DNA of 64,000 nt, taken from assembly GCF_037975245.1 (NCBI RefSeq), contig NC_092562.1:658501-722500 (forward strand), given 5' to 3'. The first letter of the stretch is position 1. The number at the start of each line of letters is the position of its first letter. Below are positions 58,601-64,000 of this stretch, in pieces. The notes under the pieces are model-generated. The model was not told the DNA's origin. It did not search any database and worked only from the letters and a program-made list of their open reading frames with translations. The stretch is from Apostichopus japonicus (Eukaryota; Echinodermata; Holothuroidea; Aspidochirotida; Stichopodidae). A program made the translations under genes and the position numbers.

Positions 58601-61600
58601 TTTACCAATTATGATTTCCATCTGATGTGGGTTTATCGTTAGAAACTCAATTGTACAATTTATTCTATTACATATTGTATTTTTTCTTCCCCCGCAGGAT
58701 AATCGAGTCCACATCGGCCGTAAGATGGAGATGCGGGTAGTGGTGCTGGGACTCGATCAGGCGGGGAAGACGTCGATACTCTTCAAACTGAAGGAGAATG
58801 AAGTCATCAACACCATACCAACCATTGGTGAGTTTCTTTACCGTATTTGCTGTTTGTAGCAAAGGAAAGATCACATATATTCGTTGCTTCTGCAATCGAA
58901 ATGTTTCCTTCCCTTTTCTATGATCGTGAGTCCTCCAATTCTGCTCTATTACCATTCTAGAATATCTGGGTTGAAATTTAAGTTGTTTTTTCGTAATTTT
59001 GTTGTAATTTTCATTTTGGTGTTGCACCAATATAAATATATTTCCTTCTTAAACTGGCAGGTTTTGAGGTGACCTCAAAGCAGTGGGTTGTCTTGTTTAC
59101 TGCGGTATTTGATATGGGTGACCGATGGCAAGGGAAAACATTAACTACATGCCACCAGAACAAAGACCAACCAACACTCACAGAGAGTGTGATTCCATGA
59201 ACACCTTTTTAAACTTTTTCGCTTCTCCTCTTTCTTAAAAGGGAAGAGAGTAGAAATGTTTTCTTCCTTTGGCTTGGCTCTATTCTCTTCAAAACATCCG
59301 CTCTATCACTGTTCTAGAATTTCTACGTCGGGTTACAAAATTTGAACGACAAGTCTTTGTTTTGTTGTCATTTTTCAACTTTTTATATTTTTTATTCACG
59401 ATCTCTAAACGGTTATTTTCCTTCTAACGGTGCAGGCTTTAATGTAGAAACTATCGAACATAGAAACTTGAATTTCACAATTTGGGATGTCGGTGGAGAT
59501 CCCAAGCTGCGACCTTTATGGAGGCACTACTACCTAAACACGCAAGGTATTTATGATGCTTTCCCTCATTTTCAATTAGTATTTTGCATTTTGATTTTTT
59601 CTTTTATGTGTGTCTGTGAAGAAGATCCTAGAAGGATCTAACCATTTATTGATGTTATTACAATTGCTACACACAACATTGTAGAATTGAACAATATTAT
59701 TTCAACTTCACAGTTTTCTTCTCATTCACAAAGCAGAGAGATGCAGAGCGCCCTCTTTAACCTGTTTTGCAGGTTTCATAAAATTTTGAATTTTGTGGCA
59801 GTTTTGACAATAACTGTCTCTGATCTAGAACATAAGCCATTCACTTCAATTAACAAAGAAACAAAAAAAACAGATGACCTTGGGGGTTAACCTCTTGTCT
59901 GAATAGACCCAATTCATTGTATGGTTGAGACTAACCAAATGGTAGGTATATAGCAGCTAAAAGAAGCGGGGGAATTTTTTGCTTCATTGTAGAGTGCAGG
60001 AAAACCCAAATGTGTATGTGATTTTATAACATGAGGCAAATATATTAAATGTCTGTCAGAAAAGGAGCTGTCAAAGTCTATCAAAGCAGTCTTCTCATCC
60101 GATAGGTAATTTTACCAAACCGACGAAGTGTTTGCAGTTGATCAAACTGAGACACCCTAAATTTTGTTCTCTCCAAATGAAAGAGGTAACGAGGCAGTAA
60201 TTAATTAATTTGATGCGATTCCTCAACATTACGTCTTCCAGACAATTTTTGTTTCAATATTAGTATTTAACCAGTATTAAGCTCCAAAGCAGGGGTTCTG
60301 AATTTGATTTTCTATTAGGAGGGGCCAGAGAGAAACTTCGGTTGGAGCAAAGGACGAGCGAGGTGGAGCAACGTGCCGATTTTTATCGCTGGCCGGTTAC
60401 TATCTTGCATAGGCCAGATTTGACTCTCGGGCTTTCAATTGAGAACAACTGAGCTATGGTACTAAATCGCAAGTAAACAAGGATTTTGGACTAGTATCAA
60501 AAATAAAAAAAACATTTTTAAATTTGATTTTTAAGATCTCACCAATAAAGTGAAACAAGTGTCACTTCCAATTAAAACAAGCATTTTTCTTTCCTGCATT
60601 TATTTCTTTGATGATTAAGCGTTAGTATTTGTTGTGGATTCTGCGGACGTAGATCGTCTGGAAGAGTCGTACGAGGAACTTTCGGTGCTCATGTCCGAGA
60701 AACAACTGAAAGATGCGGTGCTAGTGATATTTGCCAACAAACAGGTAAGAATTTATATTTGATGTTAATCACTAAACTTTATATTTGATGTTAATCACTA
60801 AATTTGTATCATTCTTGCAATTTGGATAGTACACCATGGCCATGCTGGACATCTCAACAGTGTAACTCAATAGCCTGGCTATTCAGAGGTCATAGTGCCA
60901 AGGCGCTATAGTAAAACCCTACTTCACTACGAGAGAGTGATCCAAAAATGCTCATTTAGACGGATGAATAATGCAATGGGAAGTAACATAGTTCATAAAA
61001 TATATTTGATTAAGTATTAATTTTATGTGTGAACTTTGGGCATGGATTGTTTACCTTTATGAAGTTTCTGAAATAACCGCAATTTGTTGTACCTCATTTC
61101 TAAATAGTCCATGCCACCACTTCATTAACGCACATTCCCTTTCTTCAAAAGATGGCACAAGGAAATTAGTCAACAAATTTACCAAACCTCCCCAGGACCT
61201 AAACTAATCGAAGGAAGACAGAGTATATAGGGTTTCATGAAACAAGATAAATGAGCCAGATTTGTTAACAAATTATTGATCTTATCCTCAACTTTTTGAT
61301 TGATAAAACCCAGACACCTTTATGACGAAGGTATGAGTCCTTACTGACCATCTCTATATTGAAGGCAATTTTCATGTCTTTTAAACCCTTGTAAAATTGT
61401 CGACATGTTATCATATCTAGGAAGTTTTTGGTTCATCGTCACAGCACTTTTAAAACTGTTTCACTCACTCTCGTAGGATCTACCTAACGCTCTCGGCATC
61501 GAAGCAGTCACGGAGAGGCTAGCCCTTCCCAGACTCTGCTACGGGCGAAACTGGCTGATTCAACCGTGCAATGCGAAGACTGGCGAAGGATTGTGGGACG

Positions 61601-61656
61601 GCTTGGAATGGTTGTCACAGCAACTTGTGGCAGCTGGCGTGATGGATTTAGCGTAA
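52588..61656 (+). CDS. TRIM23 (ARD1): RING/B-box/coiled-coil E3 ubiquitin ligase with C-terminal ARF GTPase domain
   Basis: Joined from exons 52588-52674 (candidate), 54474-54761, 55684-55962, 56186-56368, 57314-57529, 57997-58131, 58698-58827, 59436-59546, 60620-60744 and 61477-61656: 577 residues against 574 in human. RING ligands are C33, C36, C53, H55, C58, C61, C74 and D77 (CPFD). The exon-3 B-box region is Cys/His-rich (residues 126-218). A coiled-coil stretch covers roughly 219-396. The ARF domain (about 406-577) has the P-loop GLDQAGKT at 414-421, PTIGFNVET (switch 1), WDVGG at 456-460, NKQD at 516-519 and the CNAKTGEGL-type G5 region. Family role: ubiquitinates and self-ubiquitinates in antiviral signalling and autophagy, at Golgi/lysosome membranes, with the GTP state controlling activity. 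The ARF1 catalytic Gln-71 position is Asp-461 here (Lys in human). All junctions are GT-AG and phases agree. Confidence 0.96.
53291..53310 (+). repeat. Short interstitial telomeric repeat
   Basis: TTAGGGTTTAGGGTTAGGGT, three near-perfect TTAGGG units, the telomere type of deuterostomes. Confidence 0.85.
53351..53815. repeat. GATGCGCG-rich block with hairpin and 198-bp direct repeat
   Basis: Starts with a hairpin (CTGAGCATC at 53351-53359 pairing with GATGCTCAG at 53370-53378). It then has two copies, 198 bp apart, of a segment containing TACTTCCGTGGTGGATGCGC (53491 and 53689), and ends with the motif inverted (GCGCATCCGCGCATCC near 53787). It looks like a small repetitive element with inverted ends; family unknown. 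Confidence 0.7.
54474..54761 (+). CDS. TRIM23 exon 2 (RING finger)
   Basis: Acceptor TTTGCCTGCAG, donor CCG|GTAAGA, 96 codons, phase 0. Encodes [33 protein letters not shown] and [20 protein letters not shown]. This is nearly collinear with the vertebrate TRIM23 RING, followed by a variable Lys/Arg-rich linker. An upstream in-frame ATG at 54402 would give a hydrophobic, intron-like leader and is rejected as the start. Confidence 0.98.
54762..55683. other. TRIM23 intron 2
   Basis: No repeat or conserved coding sequence recognised; the 60-80-codon ORFs look random. Confidence 0.5.
55684..55962 (+). CDS. TRIM23 exon 3 (B-box region)
   Basis: Acceptor TTGATTTCAG, donor AAG|GTTAGC, 93 codons. 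Cys/His pattern [45 protein letters not shown]. This matches the tandem B-box zinc-binding region of TRIM23. Confidence 0.98.
56186..56368 (+). CDS. TRIM23 exon 4 (coiled coil, part 1)
   Basis: Acceptor CAACTTTCAG, donor CAA|GTAAGT, 61 codons, phase 0 on both sides. Encodes a helical segment with heptad-like hydrophobics ([20 protein letters not shown]). It aligns with the human region that ends IEGGEQIVEDG. Confidence 0.93.
56369..57313. other. TRIM23 intron 4 with AT/GA simple repeats
   Basis: TA-rich microsatellite at 56438-56473, and a TA/GA/TA compound microsatellite at 56603-56677. The rest is unremarkable. Confidence 0.7.
57314..57529 (+). CDS. TRIM23 exon 5 (coiled coil, part 2)
   Basis: Acceptor CCACTTTTAG, donor GAA|GTGAGT, 72 codons. 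Begins [10 protein letters not shown] (human VPGTAENARS) and continues with Gln/Glu-rich helix ([17 protein letters not shown]). Confidence 0.97.
57530..57996. other. TRIM23 intron 5
   Basis: Unique AT-rich intron sequence, nothing else seen. Confidence 0.5.
57997..58131 (+). CDS. TRIM23 exon 6 (coiled coil to ARF linker)
   Basis: Acceptor ACCTACAG, donor AAG|GTAAAC, 45 codons. Ends [11 protein letters not shown], identical to the vertebrate linker. In human this linker region is reported to have a GAP-like and GDP-dissociation-inhibiting role toward the ARF domain. Confidence 0.97.
58132..58697. other. TRIM23 intron 6
   Basis: Pyrimidine-rich stretch near 58465-58510; otherwise unremarkable. 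Confidence 0.5.
58698..58827 (+). CDS. TRIM23 exon 7 (ARF P-loop)
   Basis: Acceptor CCCCCGCAG, donor TTG|GTGAGT; ends in phase 1. Encodes [20 protein letters not shown] then [12 protein letters not shown] and NTIPTIG. The G1 motif GLDQAGKT has Gln where human TRIM23 has Gly; the Lys and Thr that bind phosphate and Mg are intact. Confidence 0.98.
59061..59200 (+). pseudogene. Decayed tandem copy of the TRIM23 switch-region exon
   Basis: After a good acceptor (AAACTGGCAG) the phase-1 frame reads GFEV and later VFDMG, 20 residues into the exon. The real exon 8 reads GFNV and IWDVG in exactly the same ungapped positions. The upstream intron parts of both copies share ordered anchors: GAAATGTTT-CTTCC at 58898 and 59253, and GCTCTATTACC-TTCTAGAAT at 58942 and about 59299. 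The frame stays open to TGA at 59198-59200, but no GT lies where the exon-8 donor would be, and DVGG and RPLW are lost. I infer an old tandem duplication whose first copy died; a cryptic or alternative exon is not excluded. Confidence 0.45.
59436..59546 (+). CDS. TRIM23 exon 8 (ARF switch 1/switch 2)
   Basis: Acceptor TAACGGTGCAG, donor CAAG|GTATTT, 111 bp, phase 1 to 1. Encodes [20 protein letters not shown] then [22 protein letters not shown] binds gamma phosphate. The residue after it is Asp instead of the catalytic Gln of classical ARFs. Confidence 0.98.
59547..60619. other. TRIM23 intron 8
   Basis: No recognised repeat or gene. A 67-codon ORF at 59687 has no conserved features. Confidence 0.5.
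60620..60744 (+). CDS. TRIM23 exon 9
   Basis: Acceptor GATGATTAAG (short pyrimidine tract), donor CAG|GTAAGA. Encodes [20 protein letters not shown] through LVIFANKQ; the G4 motif NKQD is completed by the next exon. Confidence 0.96.
60745..61476. other. TRIM23 intron 9
   Basis: Seven bases past the donor there is a 26-bp tandem duplication (TTTATATTTGATGTTAATCA at 60752 and 60778). The remainder is unique. Confidence 0.7.
61477..61656 (+). CDS. TRIM23 exon 10 (stop codon)
   Basis: Acceptor ACTCTCGTAG; begins with the Asp of NKQD; encodes [20 protein letters not shown] and ends [20 protein letters not shown] at 61654-61656. The vertebrate C terminus is nearly the same (SRQLVAAGVLDVA). Confidence 0.98.
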   Translation, partial: DLPNALGIEAVTERLALPRLCYGRNWLIQPCNAKTGEGLWDGLEWLSQQLVAAGVMDLA

Positions 61657-63137
61657 CGGAGAAGACGTCTGCTCACTCAAGAAACGAACTGTCGACAAAC
61701 TAGTTTATCCTTTGCATAGAGCCTCTGTAGATAAATATGCAAGAGTTAAGAGGGCCTGACGTTTCGATCCATAACTCTTCTTTGCAGATCATCATTGGAA
61801 GAGGTCCCTCTAGCTTTTTGGATGCTCCAGGCCCTCTAAATTTTATGTATCAGTTTTCTCACGGTGCAAAACAGCTATATGAGGAAAGGTTCATCAGACA
61901 GATTTTGTAAATATTGTATCATAGAATGTTTTATGAGTTAACTTGAGTTATATAGAGAGAAAAGCACATCTTGTTTTATAAGATGAAATGAACTATATAA
62001 TTCTTTTTTTGATGTGAAAACGTTTGGTGTCTTAACATCCAACTTAAGATATTTTTTTCTTACAAGTGTGGTTGCCGAAATGTTTGCGGTGTTAACCTGA
62101 ATGTGTGGAAATATTAACTTGGAGAATTCTAAGTTCTGCTGATCGAGAGATGAAAGTATAGTGGGCTTTTTCTTTAGCTAATGTTTTCTTACAGAATTAA
62201 TTTTTTTTTTTAAAGGGTGACTTTAGGCACAAAATTTAATTTAGTTATGTTGTGGACTATTAGAAAAAGGGGGAAAAAACGACTGCTCCTCATCCAGATT
62301 TCAATAACACTGTTTAATTTTTTTGAGAAATGTCCTATGAAACATCTGAGATGCATCAATTAAACTGGCTGGACTTACTTAGTCTAACACAGAGACCAAC
62401 TTGTCTGTTTTTTCTTTTTTCAATGCAATACAAAACTAAATAGGAAAACCTAAGACTTTTACGGCCTCAACTGACTTGTTTACAATGCACTACCACTTTT
62501 TGGTTTCGATGATAATCATAACCTATGCATTCATGATGGCGTACGTGTATGTATGTGTGTGTGTGAGTGCGTTTGTGACGCACAGCTTGTAAACACAATA
62601 TCTCAAGGTCAGACCAATATCATATTGAATTTAAAAGAACCCTTCTGTTTTCGGTGGCGGGCAAAGGTCATTTGGGATCAAATTGTGAAAACCTTGTTAT
62701 CACAATATCTCAATACTGGAAGCTTGGCTCTAATGTAGGGTGTAGAAGTACCACATTGAGTTCAAGAAGCCTATGGTTTTTGGTGGAGGTCATTTGGGGT
62801 CATCAGAGGTCAAATCGTGAAACCCTTGTAAACTGTACACCCTCACTATACATTTCATCAGATTCATGAAGAAAACTGCTCATGTTACATAATCGAAACC
62901 ACAATGCATTTTTTCCGTTCTGGTTTCAATTTTATCCAAGGGTGTTCTGTTGTTTATATGAAGTTAATCGAGAATGAGAGTACAGGCAGCTTTATAAGAA
63001 ATCTGAGTACAAGAACCGAATTAATCAAATTCTTCAAGATAATGTGGCTTCTTCTTAGCAACAGCAACAAAAAACTAACAGAATCACCAACCACTTTCAG
63101 TTATATGTGTTCCTTCTGTAGCAGTGAGTGGCATATT
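61657..63137 (+). other. TRIM23 3' UTR and flank
   Basis: Contains a short hairpin-capable pair (AGAGGGCCT at 61749, AGGCCCTCT at 61829) around sequence resembling the TGACGTTTCGATCC tail of some retroelements. There is a candidate ATTAAA polyadenylation signal near 62359, a GT microsatellite at 62545-62566 and a dimeric repeat (separate entry). The transcript end cannot be fixed from sequence alone. Confidence 0.45.
62585..62830 (+). repeat. Dimeric dispersed repeat with AGGTCA-like motifs
   Basis: Two diverged units share CACAATATCTCAA near the start, a Phe/Trp-like GGTTTTTGGTGG or GTTTTCGGTGG block, GGTCATTTGGG, and TCAAAT.GTGAAA followed by CCTTGT at the end. The junction is near 62698. 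This repeat type is familiar from marine invertebrate genomes; no family is assigned. Confidence 0.6.
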
Positions 63138-63512
63138 TAGCATTGTGGTCAAGTGGTCGAGGCAGTGCTGGACTTGTGATCTAAGGTTTGCAGGTTCAAG
63201 TCCTGGCCAGATCTTTAAACGTTGTGTCCTTGGGCAAGGCACTTTATCTGCATTGCCTCTCTTCACCCAGATGTATAAATAGGGACCTTTGAGGGTGACT
63301 TGTAAATAAAGTTGTGTGCACCCGTTTGTTGCTGCACCCTATGGGCAGTCCCCCTGGGGACAGGTAGATGTGGTGCCCCAGGAGGGGTTGTTTGAATTGT
63401 GCACACTTGGATGTGTGGGTGTGACAAGTTACCAATGACCAGGGGTTAGTGTTGTAAAGTCATGAGAGGGGGGCCTTGGCCTCAAGCAAGACTGTAAACC
63501 TCTAACTTTAAA
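63138..63512 (+). mobile_element. tRNA-derived SINE
   Basis: A box TGGTCAAGTGG (63146-63156) and B box GGTTCAAGTCC (63193-63203) with pol III promoter spacing. These are followed by a body including CCTTGGGCAAGGCACTTTAT and ATGTATAAATAGGGACCT, phrases shared by widespread animal SINEs. The right boundary is estimated; no clear target duplication was found. Confidence 0.8.
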
Positions 63513-64000
63513 CTTCATAAAGTCCTGACTCTTGATTATTGGTTCAAATTACCATGCTCGTCCAAAACTATCTTTGCTCTCTCCGAAATTTGTTTTCATA
63601 TCTTGGTCGATTTTACGTGTTTATTTGGTCGTTAACCAAACGTTTGAAAGCTTAGTGGATGAAGTAAACAAATAACAAATATCATATTGATAAAGGCAGG
63701 TTGTGATCATATATCTGTCGATTACATACAGAAAAAATGGCATCTATGTTTGTCAATTGCGATCCAATACCTCAGTTTCTTTTATTTGTACATCTGTGCT
63801 TGAAATATTATATTATCATCTTACTGGCTACCTTTTAATAGTCATGTTGACTACTTGTGTAGAGAAGAATAATTATTGTTATAATTGTTGTTATTATTAT
63901 TATTATTACAAGACTGTGTTTCACTGTGAAAATAGAAAAGACTTACCTGTATTTCACATGTTTGTGGACATAATAGTATCACAGACACTTTCCCATTGTG
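63513..64000. other. Intergenic sequence
   Basis: AT-rich, with an ATT/TTA microsatellite at 63890-63908. No gene recognised up to the window edge. Confidence 0.5.

Noticed and set aside
63146-63210. Functional tRNA gene
   Set aside because: A and B boxes are present but the acceptor stem does not pair and a SINE body follows.

Overview
The window is animal genomic DNA, most likely from a marine invertebrate deuterostome. An echinoderm-like genome is my guess, but the sequence does not prove it. The evidence is two intron-rich conserved genes, a 20-bp vertebrate-type (TTAGGG) telomeric stretch, a tRNA-derived SINE and several dispersed repeats of kinds common in marine invertebrates. It is not bacterial, and there are no operons, RBSs or CRISPR arrays.

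Layout. (1) 1-28455: one uninterrupted head-to-tail satellite array, monomer about 328 bp, roughly 87 monomers, open at the left edge. It has nested higher-order repeats (3-, 4-, 5-, 6- and 7-mers) and carries a perfect CRE palindrome (TGACGTCA) in essentially every monomer. (2) 28456-29690: the edge of the array, where monomers become progressively more diverged, interrupted by a short patch of the homogenised type. (3) 29684-33062: dispersed and simple repeats plus the presumed 3' flank of the next gene. (4) 33063-52160, minus strand: TRAPPC13, reconstructed as 11 coding exons giving 412 residues with all phases consistent. Its introns hold a 64-bp minisatellite (44566-46019) and a foldback transposon with about 265-bp inverted arms and a 10-bp target duplication (50806-51610). 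(5) 52161-52587: presumed shared divergent promoter. (6) 52588-61656, plus strand: TRIM23 (ARD1), a RING/B-box/coiled-coil E3 ligase fused to an ARF GTPase. Exons 2-10 are certain and exon 1 is a candidate, for a predicted total of 577 residues. (7) 61657-64000: 3' flank with a dimeric repeat and a SINE.

How the genes fit together. TRIM23 and TRAPPC13 are also divergent neighbours in human (5q12.3, from memory), so this is an ancient head-to-head pair. TRAPPC13 is a subunit of the TRAPP tethering/Rab-GEF complex. TRIM23 is a Golgi/lysosome-associated ubiquitin ligase with an ARF domain. Both act in membrane traffic and autophagy, which makes co-regulation from one promoter plausible but unproven.

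Most notable observations: the CRE-bearing satellite with its decaying edge and a conversion-like patch; a decayed tandem copy of the TRIM23 switch-region exon inside the adjacent intron; a 63-bp in-frame tandem duplication over the TRAPPC13 stop codon; and the foldback element.
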